50,589 nt of DNA from Phycisphaerales bacterium (GCA_029260495.1 JAJDDD010000015.1:1-50589); one strand, 5' to 3'; shown: positions 32,767-43,381, counted from the first letter of the stretch. A program made the numbers and translations. Notes: generated from the sequence alone by a model not told the origin.

Positions 32767-34167
32767 TTAGGACTTCAGTTGATGTTCCAATTTCGACAGC
32801 CATGCAATAAAAACATGGGCCGTTTCCGATGAATACGGACCGGTATACCGCTCGTCATAACTACTCTGAAGGTCAGCATACGACTCAAAGTTATGGTCTG
32901 TGCTCGCAATGACTTTAAACGTCACATCATTGTTCTGCGACCGACGCAAGATCTCCACGAGTACTTTGTGGTCGCTCCGATTCGCAACCCAGTCGAATTC
33001 GCCGTGAAGAATCAGCACCGGCGCCGAGATGCGCTGCCATGCCCCTGCAATATTCAGTCCCACAAGTTCGCGGAAGAAGAGCAGCGAACGACCCCAAATG
33101 TGCTCATCGTCATCAAATCCTGCCATGTTTGCGTATCGAGTCAACGCAGGCTCGGCCTCAATCACCTCACGTCGGTTTAAGCCGCGTTCGAAAATCGCAT
33201 TCCAGAGTTGCAACCGGTGTCGCATCAGCGTTTCGACATCAGGCAGATCGACACCGGCAAGCTCGTCCTGGCGTCGCGTATTCTCGACCATGTACTCGAT
33301 AAAAGGCTTGCCGATAGTGCCGTATACCGCGACACCCGCAACCGCATCTTCTGCTGCGACAATCGGTGCAAAAACGCCCCCCATGCTGTGTCCAAACAAC
33401 ACGATGTTCTCGGTATCGACAAAATCATAACTCGACAGCAATCGCAGCGCAGCCTTGTACGCCTCCGATTCCTCCGCGAAGCCGATGTCTCGGCACGCCG
33501 GTCCTTCACTGTCGCCAACACCGGGCTTCTCGACGCGCATCACAGCGTATCCAGCTCGAGCGATATCCACGACAAGCGAAGTATACGAGTCGTCGCGCCC
33601 AGTCCAATTGTCCAAACTGGAGCACGTCAGCCCCTGCAGAAATAGCACAGCAGGCACGGCCGTATCAGCGCCGGCAGCCCGAGGAGCAATAGTGATGGTT
33701 CGCACTCGATACTCGCCTACGTTCGCTGCGTCATAGACTGTTTTCAAACCCTCATGAGATTCAATCGGACGTGGATCGAGTTCGACTCTGAACGCTGATT
33801 CATTGCCATCCCGCGCAAGCAGTAGCTCAACAGCGTCACCGCCGGCATGCGCGGAAATCGCGTTGGCCGCTGCCTGTGGCGCGGCGAATGTCTCTCCATC
33901 AATCGAAATAATGACGTCCCCGGCGCGTATCGAAGCCCGCTCAGCTGCTGATCCCGGTCCTACCGCCATGACGTAGAGGGCGCCATCATCATTCTGACTG
34001 ATGCTAATGCCCAGCAGACCGCGCCGAGGTAAACCGCCGTACTCGCCGATCGCGCTTTGAAACGCTGATAAGGGGCTAAAACTAAGAAGCAGGAGCGCCA
34101 GCATGCGCGACAAAGAATGATGCATTCTTGCAAAAACTTGACCTTCGATTTGATGATGAAATTGCAT
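32767..34167 (-). CDS. secreted alpha/beta-hydrolase with N-terminal PDZ domain
   Basis: A 466-residue protein if translation starts at the ATG at 34167 (GGAG 9 nt upstream); Met at 34125 would place the signal peptide (MLALLLLSFSPLSAFQ) closer to the N-terminus. A PDZ domain follows (~45-125: LLGISISQNDDGALYVMAVGPGSAAERASIRAGDVIISIDGE). Then comes an alpha/beta-hydrolase fold with the nucleophile elbow FGHSMGG, acid HGEFDWVA and His in STDHNFES. PDZ plus hydrolase suggests a periplasmic esterase or peptidase-like enzyme acting on large or displayed substrates. The gene is alone on its strand, converging with the ABC-F gene across the cupin scar. Confidence 0.87.
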   Translation of the reverse strand: MQFHHQIEGQVFARMHHSLSRMLALLLLSFSPLSAFQSAIGEYGGLPRRGLLGISISQNDDGALYVMAVGPGSAAERASIRAGDVIISIDGETFAAPQAAANAISAHAGGDAVELLLARDGNESAFRVELDPRPIESHEGLKTVYDAANVGEYRVRTITIAPRAAGADTAVPAVLFLQGLTCSSLDNWTGRDDSYTSLVVDIARAGYAVMRVEKPGVGDSEGPACRDIGFAEESEAYKAALRLLSSYDFVDTENIVLFGHSMGGVFAPIVAAEDAVAGVAVYGTIGKPFIEYMVENTRRQDELAGVDLPDVETLMRHRLQLWNAIFERGLNRREVIEAEPALTRYANMAGFDDDEHIWGRSLLFFRELVGLNIAGAWQRISAPVLILHGEFDWVANRSDHKVLVEILRRSQNNDVTFKVIASTDHNFESYADLQSSYDERYTGPYSSETAHVFIAWLSKLEHQLKS

Positions 34168-34191
34168 TGACATCTTCTCCAGTCCAAGCAT

Positions 34192-34457
34192 AGACTCTGT
34201 GCGCCCACTCTCATTCTACAGTTGGATTATGTATTCATCCACCGCGCTAGCTTGTTACGGTCGCACTCCGGAGCGATACTCGTTAACCCGAGCGATTGGC
34301 CATCAGGCTCGACGAGCTGGGTGCTTCAGCTCACCTCGAATCAAGCCCTCGTCCTTGGGATTGCGTCATCTGCAGCATCGATTTGGCGTTTACGACTTCT
34401 ACGTAGTGTCTGACGGTTCCGGAAGTTTCAGATATCTGCTGATGAAAGCGAGTATGA
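34192..34457. other. intergenic, no supported gene
   Basis: The region probably contains the promoter of the PDZ-hydrolase gene. Short open frames have no domain or ribosome site. Confidence 0.45.
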
Positions 34458-34489
34458 TCATCGCGTGTGAGCTAGTCGCCAGCTATTCG

Positions 34490-34860
34490 TAGCGTATGTC
34501 GAGCCTGCGGCTGTGCTTGAGCCAACCGATGCAACGCTCCACCACGTTGCGCTCTTTTTAGATCGATCGACTGAATCCCTTGGCCCCTCGCGTTCGAGCT
34601 GGTCTGAGCGCTGCGAGATCACGTCCCAGATGTTGCGACGCTCACACCATCGCCGCACACGCGGGTTGCTGTACCCCTTGTTGCCGAGCACCCATGTCGG
34701 TCGCCGATGCCTGGGACGCACCGCGTCCATCACCGACTCGAAGCTCCTGAACTCGAGCGCCTGTCCTGCCGTCACCACTGCCGCCAGCGGCGCGCACGAC
34801 AACGCCGCGCACAATACCTCGTTCGGTGAATGAACTGCCACAGACCGCGCAGATCCGATT
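34490..34860 (-). pseudogene. IS5-type transposase, C-terminal remnant
   Basis: The minus-strand text FESVMDAVRPRHRRPTWVLGNKGYSNPRVRRWCERRNIWDVISQRSDQ is the DDE region of IS5/IS427-type transposases (the GDKGY Asp is Asn here: GNKGY). After a frame change near 34560 the end RNVVERCIGWLKHSRRLDIRYE, with the catalytic Glu, is readable in another frame and closes at 34490. The N-terminal half is missing. A related but distinct C-terminus closes the window at 50450. Confidence 0.8.
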
Positions 34861-34961
34861 GTGCTGTCTCATGGCGATCACTTTCTCCTCAACGACTCGC
34901 GACTGACACGAGCACGATGCACAGGGTAAGATCCGTTTTCCAAGGAGGGCGATGGTTGTCG

Positions 34962-36683
<1,722 letters not shown>

Positions 36684-37085
36684 CCGGACTGCGTTTGTCC
36701 CCAAAGCTTCTATGAAGCCGGGTTCGTCAAGTGTATTCTCGAAGCTCCGCGCCCCACAAATAGGCCCCAATCGCTTGAACACAGCCCGCCAAAGCTCCCT
36801 AAGCGAAACGGATTCAATAGCCGAATCTGGCGGGTAAGCCCTGCTAATATTCCAAACTATCGTGATGCAGCAGGTCTGCCTTCTGGAGGCGCAGTGGCGC
36901 AGTTAGCATTGACAAGGTAGGTGGGGCTAATCCGGAATTCTGATGCTGTACTTTCTTTCTTCCATGGACAGTGTTCGTTTTGAAAAAGTGCGAGAGTGCC
37001 TTTTTGTCAAGCGAGTGCTTATTGATACTGGCAAAGAGGCGGCCTTGATCAAGCTTGATCCTCCCGTGATTGGGCAGCCGTGGGA
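36684..37085. other. intergenic debris
   Basis: No gene is supported between the SulP stop and the IS3 remnant. A minus-strand frame continues from the orfA remnant through this stretch, but its text no longer resembles orfA. Confidence 0.45.
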
Positions 37086-37281
37086 GATTGCGGTTCTCTT
37101 CTTCGAGCTGCTTCAGCTTCCGAACCTCAGCAATGCCCATCCCCGCGAACTTCTTCTTCCACCGGTAGAACGTCTGCTCGCTCACACCCAGCTTCCGGCA
37201 AACTTCTCATACGCTCGCGCCGCCCTCGGCCTGCCTCAAAGCGAACGCGATCTGCTGCTCCGTAAATCTTGACTTCTTCAT
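37086..37281 (-). pseudogene. IS3-family orfA, N-terminal remnant with in-frame stop
   Basis: Starting at 37281 the minus strand reads MKKSRFTEQQIAFALRQAEG and, after a TGA, EVCRKLGVSEQTFYRWKKKFAGMG then IAEVRKLKQLEEENR. This is the helix-turn-helix protein of IS3/IS911-type elements. Homology stops near 37086 and orfB is absent. A 14-codon remnant of a similar start (MKQRRFTDQQAEFA) lies at 41447-41488. Confidence 0.82.
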
Positions 37282-37504
37282 CGATACGACCTCAAAACAG
37301 AGGCCGAATGATCACAGATTCTCTCACCCATCAAATGGATCAGGAAATGGGTACGAGCGCACGCTCTGTTTAGTTCCGACTTCAGAAACGCGCGAAGGCT
37401 GGAAACGAAGTAAGCAAAGAGGCTTGCGCGGGAGTGGATCGAGATTAGGAGTCGAGGAGAACTGTCCTGCTTCAGGAGTGCAGCGAAGAGCCGTTCTGAA
37501 TCAT
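37282..37504. other. intergenic
   Basis: No gene is seen. It separates the IS3 remnant from the padR promoter. Confidence 0.4.
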
Positions 37505-37532
37505 TGACTTAGTATATGCAAATGCATATACT
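37505..37532 (+). promoter_or_regulatory. padR promoter with overlapping 22-bp palindrome
   Basis: TTGACT (37505-37510) and TATACT (37527-37532) are 16 nt apart. A perfect inverted repeat fills 37511-37532: arm AGTATATGCA, AA, then its complement, covering the spacer and the -10. The -10 ends 6 nt before the padR ATG and there is no ribosome site, so a leaderless, self-repressed transcript is predicted. Confidence 0.85.
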
Positions 37533-37538
37533 GAAAAC

Positions 37539-38198
37539 ATGGGTCTTCAAGACATCCTATTGAGCCTCCTCCGCGAGCCGATGAGCGGCACAGAACTGAT
37601 CCACTTTTTTCGAGGCACAATTCATCACTTCTGGCAGACCGACCTGAGCCAGATCTACCGTGCACTCGAGGCTCTTGACCGCGAGGGGTACGTCCGCGCC
37701 GAAAGCATGCCTTCCTCCAAGGGGCCAGCACGCAAGGAATACCGGCTCACAAAGAAGGGACGCACACGCCTCGCGGGCTGGCTCCGTCAGAAAGCTGTCG
37801 TTCCGCCGCACAAGTTCGAGTACTTGGCGAAGATTTTCTCCGTCACCGCCGATGCGCATCCGCGCAAGCGTGCTCTTGAACTGATGCGCTCGATGCGGGG
37901 AGAGGTCATCGACGCCGTTGTTCAACTCGAAGCGATCGAACATTTGATGTCCGCAACACCGGGCTTCCCCAACGATATGCCAGCCAACATGTTTTACCCC
38001 TGGCTGACCCTGCATCACGGCTTGATGCGCCGACGAGCATTACTGGAGTGGATCGACGAGAGCATTGTGCGCATTGAGCGGCGCTCGTCCGAGGCCGACA
38101 ATGCGGGTGAATCAGGATGCCCCGCTGACCTCCAACGGATGTTGGAAGACTACAGAGCCGAGACGGAGCCATTTTCTCAAGAGTCCCATCGTTCATAG
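37539..38198 (+). CDS. PadR-family transcriptional repressor
   Basis: A 219-residue protein with a winged helix at ~3-85 (LLSLLREPMSGTELIHFF, DLSQIYRALEALDREGYVRAE, KEYRLTKKGRTRLAGWL) and a helical C-terminal dimerisation domain (Vir_act_alpha_C-like). PadR proteins are ligand-responsive repressors that usually control their own gene and a neighbour. The 22-bp palindrome on its promoter is the evident operator. The downstream hydrolase gene follows by 11 nt with its own strong ribosome site, so both form one operon and derepression would raise the hydrolase. Confidence 0.92.
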   Translation: MGLQDILLSLLREPMSGTELIHFFRGTIHHFWQTDLSQIYRALEALDREGYVRAESMPSSKGPARKEYRLTKKGRTRLAGWLRQKAVVPPHKFEYLAKIFSVTADAHPRKRALELMRSMRGEVIDAVVQLEAIEHLMSATPGFPNDMPANMFYPWLTLHHGLMRRRALLEWIDESIVRIERRSSEADNAGESGCPADLQRMLEDYRAETEPFSQESHRS

Positions 38199-38209
38199 GA
38201 GGTCAATCG

Positions 38210-40834
38210 ATGAGAAAGCTATTCATAGGTATCGGTATCGTCCTGGGCCAGGCGACCCTGGTGAGCTGCACAGCCGCCACTGCCGCGTCCGTTGAGACAA
38301 TTCAGATCGCCGCACCCGATGGGGTCGAACTATCAACAGACGTCTATCTCCCCTCGGGTGGAAGCGCACCGGTCATCTTGGTTCGTACACCTTATGGCAG
38401 CAAGCAACTGAGCTTTCTCGCTGAATCCCTGGTCGCTCACGGATACGCGGTGGCGATCCAAGACGTTCGCGGACGGTACGGTTCCGGTGGAGAGCACGAG
38501 CCATTTCGACCGCACGAGCGCACCGATGGACTCGCTACGTTGGAATGGCTGGCCGATCAAGAATGGTGTGACGGAAACATCGGCATGTGGGGTTCGTCCT
38601 ACAGTGGCTTTGCGGCGCTGGTGTTAGCGGACGCGGAAGTGAAGGCATTCAAGTCAATCTTTTCCATCTCGGGTTGGATCTCACCCGAGAATGTCATCCG
38701 ACCTGGTGGCGCGATGCATCTCCAACTCAATCTTCCCTGGATGTTGACGCAGCAGGGTCGTTTACAGCGCAACTTGGCCGAGTTTGATATTAATGCGCTG
38801 TTCCGTCACACGCCGTTGCGCGACGCGATTCGCGCAGCCGGGCTTCGAAACGAGACGTGGGAGGATCCGGCTTGGCTCGATGCCCCCGTTCAAAGCCATT
38901 CAAAAGGCGAGGTGCCACGTTCTGTATTCCAGGTCACTGGATGGCATGACATGGTTTACCGTTCCACCCTTGACGCATTCCGCGATATCTCCAGCAGGTC
39001 GAAACAAGCACAGAAATTGGCGGTGGGCCCGTGGTACCACAATCAGATGCTATTTGGGACGTTTGAGGTTGGCGACGCCCACTTTGGCGATGCCTCGGCG
39101 TTTGGCGAGAATGAGATGATCGCACTGACGTTGCGCTGGTTTGATGCGACGCTGAAACATCAGAAGAACGGGATTCTCGAAGAGCCGCCCGTCACGTATT
39201 TCGTGATGGGGCAGAACGCCTGGGCGCATGACACCGATTGGCCTCCGAGAGGCTCATCGGTCAAGGATGTACGCTGGTACCTCGACAGTGCCGGCTCTGC
39301 AAATGGCTCCAGCGGCAATGGCACACTCGCCAGATCGAAACCCGCCGGCGCGGTTTCGGATCAATTCATCTTCGATCCGATGAACCCAGTGCCGACACTC
39401 GGCGGAGCGGTGTTCTTTTATTTTCCTGAACTGCTGGGCGTAAAAGATCAGCAGGACATCGAACGGCGCAACGATGTACTCATCTACACGTCAGAACCTT
39501 TTACAGAGGAAATACAGATCACGGGCGCCGTCTCGGTCCACTTGTACGCAGCAACTTCCGGCGAAGACACCGACTTCACCGCAAAGCTCGTCGTCGTGCG
39601 CCCCGATGGCTACGCTCGAATCGTCGAGGACGGGATCGTACGAGTCAGTGCCCAGTTGGAAGCGAGTTCCGCGCCGAACATCTCTTTCGAGGTGACCATC
39701 GACTTAGGGCACACGGCAATTTCAATCCCAGAGGGGCATCGTCTGCGCCTCGAAATCTCAAGCAGCAATTTCCCCAAGTACGATCGAAATCCGAACAACG
39801 GCCAAGATCCATTCCTGGCCACAGAGTTCACAACCGCTCGCCAGACGGTGTTTCACTCAGCTGAGCGGTCGTCCTATCTGACCCTGCCCGTACGACGCGA
39901 GCTACTGGTCAATACCGAGGCCGGACAACAGCCACTCAGCCTCCCGCTTGAAACGGTCAATGAATCCACCATTGCGGTAGGAGGCAATGATGCAGCGATA
40001 CTTTTAGCCGCTGGTCGTGAGTATCTCGCAACTGGCAAAGTTGACCTCGCGATCGCCTCTCTCAGCCGCGCTGTCGATCTGCTGCCGCGCGGATCAATCG
40101 AACACATGTGGCTAGGCCGGGCCTACAGAGACAAGCTTCAATCTGCGGGCATGCTCCAAAAGCTCGGTCTCTCAAAGAAAGCTCGTTCGCACTTCGCCAA
40201 GGCGGTCGAGTACGACCCGGACAACATCGACGCCCGTACAAACTTGGCACTGTTCTACTTCAATGCGCCGTCGGTGGCTGGCGGCAGCTTCGAGAGGGGG
40301 CAAAAACAGGTCCAAGAGATCGGCACACGAGATCCCATCGCGGCGCATCGCCTTATGGCCACAGTCTATACCGACAAGAAGCAACCGGACAAGGCGATTG
40401 AGGAGTACCACGCCATCATCGCGCTCGATGCAAAAGATGAAAGCGCATATCTCATGATCGGCCTTTTGCATCGGAACGAGCGAGAGTGGGAACAAGCATT
40501 TGCCTGGTTTGAAAAAGACATTGAAATGACGGACAGCGATCTGTCGCGATACTCAATCGGTCGTACCGCCGTTTTGTCGGGCGAGCAATTGGATCGTGGT
40601 AAGCAGGCGCTAGAGGAATATATTGCGAGGAAGCCCGCTGGAAGCCGGTTGCCCTCATTGGCCGCCGCGCACTGGCGGCTGGGCATGCTGCATGAACTTA
40701 CAGGGCGCACCGACCTCGCACGCCAGCACTACGAAACCGCACTCCAACTAGAGCCTGGAATGGAACAAGCGCGCGAATCGCTCAAGGGACTTGAGGACAA
40801 CGTACCAACGAAAGCGGGCGAGCGCAGAAGGTAG
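38210..40834 (+). CDS. CocE/NonD-type hydrolase lipoprotein with C-terminal TPR repeats
   Basis: An 874-residue protein. The N-terminus (MRKLFIGIGIVLGQATLVSC) ends in a lipobox-like LVSC, so a lipid anchor is likely. Residues ~30-560 are an X-Pro dipeptidyl-peptidase/cocaine-esterase-type hydrolase: nucleophile MWGSSYSGF (~126), acid region TGWHDMVY (~243), His in GPWYHNQM, and the C-terminal jelly roll (FTEEIQITGAVSVHLYAATSGEDTDF). From ~600 to 870 there are several TPR repeats (AIASLSRAVDLLP, ARSHFAKAVEYDPDNIDARTNLALFYF, ARQHYETALQLEPG). The ribosome site GGAGG lies 7 nt before the ATG. Fusion with TPRs is unusual for this family. Likely a surface or periplasmic ester/amide hydrolase induced via PadR. 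Confidence 0.9.
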   Translation: MRKLFIGIGIVLGQATLVSCTAATAASVETIQIAAPDGVELSTDVYLPSGGSAPVILVRTPYGSKQLSFLAESLVAHGYAVAIQDVRGRYGSGGEHEPFRPHERTDGLATLEWLADQEWCDGNIGMWGSSYSGFAALVLADAEVKAFKSIFSISGWISPENVIRPGGAMHLQLNLPWMLTQQGRLQRNLAEFDINALFRHTPLRDAIRAAGLRNETWEDPAWLDAPVQSHSKGEVPRSVFQVTGWHDMVYRSTLDAFRDISSRSKQAQKLAVGPWYHNQMLFGTFEVGDAHFGDASAFGENEMIALTLRWFDATLKHQKNGILEEPPVTYFVMGQNAWAHDTDWPPRGSSVKDVRWYLDSAGSANGSSGNGTLARSKPAGAVSDQFIFDPMNPVPTLGGAVFFYFPELLGVKDQQDIERRNDVLIYTSEPFTEEIQITGAVSVHLYAATSGEDTDFTAKLVVVRPDGYARIVEDGIVRVSAQLEASSAPNISFEVTIDLGHTAISIPEGHRLRLEISSSNFPKYDRNPNNGQDPFLATEFTTARQTVFHSAERSSYLTLPVRRELLVNTEAGQQPLSLPLETVNESTIAVGGNDAAILLAAGREYLATGKVDLAIASLSRAVDLLPRGSIEHMWLGRAYRDKLQSAGMLQKLGLSKKARSHFAKAVEYDPDNIDARTNLALFYFNAPSVAGGSFERGQKQVQEIGTRDPIAAHRLMATVYTDKKQPDKAIEEYHAIIALDAKDESAYLMIGLLHRNEREWEQAFAWFEKDIEMTDSDLSRYSIGRTAVLSGEQLDRGKQALEEYIARKPAGSRLPSLAAAHWRLGMLHELTGRTDLARQHYETALQLEPGMEQARESLKGLEDNVPTKAGERRR

Positions 40835-40969
40835 CGAGAAGAACAGCAGGCCGCTCACTCTCGCTGTTGCACACAGACTCCAATCGGTTGTCGCCGCGTT
40901 CGGAATCCTACTTCTACTCCAATCACCACCATCGACGCGGACCAGGAGTTTGTGTGCTAATGACGTCGT

Positions 40970-41173
40970 ACCGTCCAAATACTAAGGGCAAGCTTCAAGC
41001 GGCTCGCCTGTGGTGTTGACGCAGCATCCCGCCGAGCCTCGCTCTACGCTGAACAATCGGCTCGCCGAGAAAACCTTCGCTCGATCGGACTGGACGTTGG
41101 TCTCCGAGCCCGTGATGCGACCGTTCCTCGTGATTGTGTGCCACATATTCATCAATCGCGGCCCGTGCGTCAA
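40970..41173 (-). pseudogene. IS481-type transposase, C-terminal remnant and right end
   Basis: The minus strand reads AIDEYVAHNHEERSHHGLGDQRPVRSS...RLGGMLRQHHR, matching the C-terminus of the 5280-6353 transposase (AIDEYMAHYHEERSHQGLG...RLGGMLNHYHR). The right-end motif AGTATTTGGACGGT lies in reverse at 40970-40983. Only about 60 codons are left; the upstream boundary is exactly the end of the tRNA-like fragment. Confidence 0.8.
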
Positions 41174-41217
41174 TGCCCCCCGAAGGACTCGAACCTTTAA
41201 CCCGCTGATTATAAGAG
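41174..41217 (-). tRNA. tRNA 3'-half fragment (possible attachment-site remnant)
   Basis: Minus strand: TTATAATCAGCGGG, then a T-arm AAAGG-TTCGAGT-CCTTC and acceptor end GGGGGGC plus A. The 5' side of the anticodon stem is partly matched (CTGA/TCAG) but the loop would be 9 nt, and no D-arm or 5' acceptor strand is upstream. A tRNA cut from the anticodon loop to the 3' end is the usual core left by tRNA-targeting integrases. No integrase gene is nearby. Confidence 0.55.
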
Positions 41218-41584
41218 TCAGGAAGTCGCAATTTGATAAGTAGCTTCTGTGCAATGACTTAGATGTAGCCCAAAAACCAAACCTGCCCCAGCATTGCCCC
41301 ATATTCATCAACTTCCGAGCAGGCAGTTTACGAAAATCACTTGTTTTATAGGGTTTTTGTGATCCAGCCATACCCCTGTCAAAAACGTCCAAAAAGCAGG
41401 CCCGCTCACGAACGTGCATAAACCCGCCGCCAATCGGTGACATTGGCGCAAACTCAGCCTGTTGGTCGGTGAAACGCCTCTGTTTCATCGCGACGGGATG
41501 TTGAACAAAGGGCGAATAGCCTCAAGTTCTCTCAATCTACAAGGGAGGCCGCAATCTGGGTCTAGGCGCAATCGGGCTATAGGT
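41218..41584. other. intergenic with a short IS3 orfA scar
   Basis: The minus-strand text MKQRRFTDQQAEFA at 41447-41488 equals the first codons of an IS3 orfA. The rest is without a recognisable gene; the long minus-strand frame that spans it is a chance joining of scar, tRNA fragment and IS481 remnant. Confidence 0.5.
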
Positions 41585-41613
41585 CTTGACATATGCTAAA
41601 AATGGCATATGTT
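41585..41613 (+). promoter_or_regulatory. arsR-type promoter with overlapping palindrome
   Basis: TTGACA (41585-41590), 17 nt, then TATGTT (41608-41613). The inverted repeat ACATATGC-N8-GCATATGT (41589-41612) overlaps both boxes. The -10 ends exactly 6 nt before the ATG at 41620 and there is no ribosome site, predicting a leaderless, autoregulated transcript. Confidence 0.82.
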
Positions 41614-41619
41614 GACAGT

Positions 41620-41991
41620 ATGGTTCGCACGGCAACGACTTTGGATGTCTTCAACGCTATCGGTGATCGACGCCGGCGGGACATCCTCGACTGCCTTGCT
41701 CGGGCGCCGAGTGAGCGGGCGGTGGGTGAGTTGGTCTCCGAAGTCGGGCTCGACCAGCCGACGACATCGAAGCACCTGCGAGTGCTCAGGGAGGTGGGCC
41801 TCGTGAATGTGCGACGCGCTGGTCGGCATCGGCTTTACAGCCTCAACGCCCACGCCATCAAGGCGGTCCATGATTGGACCAGGACTTTCGAACGGTTCTG
41901 GCAACACCAACTCACGAAGATCAAGGAGCACGCCGAAACGGCGCACCGCGCGGACCAACAAGACACAGATCCCACGAAGAAAGGAACCTAA
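41620..41991 (+). CDS. ArsR-family winged-helix regulator
   Basis: A 123-residue protein with the ArsR winged helix: VFNAIGDRRRRDILDCLA, VGELVSEVGLDQPTTSKHLRVLREVGLV, VRRAGRHRLYSLNAHAI. No metal-binding Cys cluster is visible (such as the CxC of ArsR), so it belongs to the group that sits before SRPBCC and DinB stress genes. The ATG at 41620 is chosen over the one at 41593 because the latter lies inside the operator palindrome and upstream of the -10. It is first of a four-gene operon (SnoaL-like gene 2 nt after its stop). Confidence 0.9.
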   Translation: MVRTATTLDVFNAIGDRRRRDILDCLARAPSERAVGELVSEVGLDQPTTSKHLRVLREVGLVNVRRAGRHRLYSLNAHAIKAVHDWTRTFERFWQHQLTKIKEHAETAHRADQQDTDPTKKGT

Positions 41992-41993
41992 AC

Positions 41994-42380
41994 ATGGCCT
42001 CAAACGACACGATGGTGATTGGACAGAAGCTCGTCGAGCTCTGCGGCGCCGGCAAAGGGATGGACGCGATCGATCAACTCTACAGTAAAGACATTGTCTC
42101 CGTCGAGGCCTCCGCCGACGGCCCGATGGATCAGACAATGAACGGTGTCGACGCCGTCAGGGGTAAGAACCAATGGTGGTATGAGAACCACGAAGTCCAC
42201 TCGGGCCAGATTGACGGGCCCTACCCGCATGATGATCGGTTCATCACCTTTATGAAGTACGACATCACGCCCAAGGCCGGCCCTATGGCGGGCAACCGCT
42301 TCACCATGCAGGAGATGGGCCTGTACACGGTTGCGAAGGGCAAGATCATCAAGGAAGAGTTTTTCTATCACATGGGCTAG
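41994..42380 (+). CDS. SnoaL-like (NTF2-fold) protein
   Basis: A 128-residue single-domain protein with the alpha+beta cone of the SnoaL/NTF2 superfamily: VIGQKLVELCGAGKGMDAIDQLYSKDIVSVEA at the N-terminus and the strand pattern FTMQEMGLYTVAKGKIIKEEFFY at the end. These folds include small isomerases, hydrolases and binding proteins; no catalytic residue can be named. AAAGGAA precedes the ATG. It is in the arsR operon, 29 nt before the SRPBCC gene. Confidence 0.82.
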   Translation: MASNDTMVIGQKLVELCGAGKGMDAIDQLYSKDIVSVEASADGPMDQTMNGVDAVRGKNQWWYENHEVHSGQIDGPYPHDDRFITFMKYDITPKAGPMAGNRFTMQEMGLYTVAKGKIIKEEFFYHMG

Positions 42381-42409
42381 TTCGGAATACAGAACAGGAG
42401 CATCAAGTC

Positions 42410-42859
42410 ATGGTTAGCGTTGCTCAGTCTCTCGCCGAGGCCGCTCTCGACATCGAACGTGAGATCGAGATCAAGGCCCCGATCGAAAAAGCATTTCAGG
42501 CCCTCCTTGACACCATGGGCCCCAAGAACGAGACGCCCGACGGCGTCTCGATGCAGATGGTAATTGAACCCTATCCCGGCGGGCGGTGGTATCGCGACCT
42601 CGGCAACAACTCGGGCCACTTGTGGGGTCATGTGCAGGTCATCAAGCCGCCGACGCTCATCGAGATCACCGGTTCGATGTTCATGTCCTATGCCGCGATC
42701 TCACACATCCAGTACAAACTCACGGAGGACAGTCCATCACGCACTCGGCTCGCCCTTCACCATACCGCTGTCGGCTTGATCAATCCCGAGCACCGCGAGG
42801 GAGTCAAGACGGGCTGGAACTTCATGCTTGAACGCATGCGCGCCAATGCTGAAGGGTGA
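42410..42859 (+). CDS. SRPBCC/AHSA1-type protein
   Basis: A 149-residue protein of the START-like SRPBCC fold, opening with IEREIEIKAPIEKAFQALLDTMG and containing GGRWYRDLGNNSGHLWGHVQVIKPPTLIEI, the AHSA1 pattern with a hydrophobic ligand cavity. Genes of this family are typically paired with ArsR regulators, as here, and are linked to stress or small-molecule binding. It is 6 nt upstream of the DinB-family gene. Confidence 0.85.
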   Translation: MVSVAQSLAEAALDIEREIEIKAPIEKAFQALLDTMGPKNETPDGVSMQMVIEPYPGGRWYRDLGNNSGHLWGHVQVIKPPTLIEITGSMFMSYAAISHIQYKLTEDSPSRTRLALHHTAVGLINPEHREGVKTGWNFMLERMRANAEG

Positions 42860-42865
42860 TCGCAC

Positions 42866-43360
42866 ATGAACGCGATCGAAGTCATCCGCGGCTCGCTGGA
42901 AACTTCAAAGGGCTTTGCCGAGGCTCTGTTCCGCGATATGGAGAGCGACCCATTCTCGCGCGCGTCGCAGGGCGAGGGGCACCACGCCTATTGGCTGCTC
43001 GGGCACGTTATCTACGGCGAGGCGCAGGGGCTCGATCGGTACCTGCTCAACAGAAGGAATCGGTACGAGAAATGGGCTTCTCTCTTCGGTCCAGGATCAA
43101 CCCCTAGCACTGACGCTGTTGGCGGTCTGTCTTATGACGAACTTCTCGAAGAGCTAGACATCGTTCGAGCTGCAACGCTCAAGCATGTCGCGACGCTTAC
43201 GGATAGCGATCTCGATAGGCCCTGTCACCCGGTCGAAGGTGGCCCGTCCTTCGAGACAGTGGGCGATTGCCTGATCGGCATCGCCATTCACATGGGAATC
43301 CACGCCGGGCAGCTCGCAGATACGCGGCGCGCCGCAGGATGCACGCCAGTGTTCTTCTGA
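42866..43360 (+). CDS. DinB-family putative metal-dependent enzyme
   Basis: A 164-residue four-helix-bundle protein of the DinB/YfiT type. Candidate metal-ligand His residues are in GHHAYWLLGHVIYGE and in IAIHMGIHAGQLADTR near the C-terminus, matching the three-His arrangement of the fold. Family members include thiol transferases and unknown enzymes. It closes the arsR operon. A perfect AAGGAGGTGAT follows 21 nt after the stop. Confidence 0.85.
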   Translation: MNAIEVIRGSLETSKGFAEALFRDMESDPFSRASQGEGHHAYWLLGHVIYGEAQGLDRYLLNRRNRYEKWASLFGPGSTPSTDAVGGLSYDELLEELDIVRAATLKHVATLTDSDLDRPCHPVEGGPSFETVGDCLIGIAIHMGIHAGQLADTRRAAGCTPVFF

Positions 43361-43381
43361 GCATGGCGTGCATTTGATGGT

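Noticed and set aside
40982-41488. 168-residue minus-strand open frame as a gene
   Set aside because: Its text is an IS3 orfA scar, unknown sequence, the tRNA 3' fragment and an IS481 remnant joined by chance; no continuous domain.
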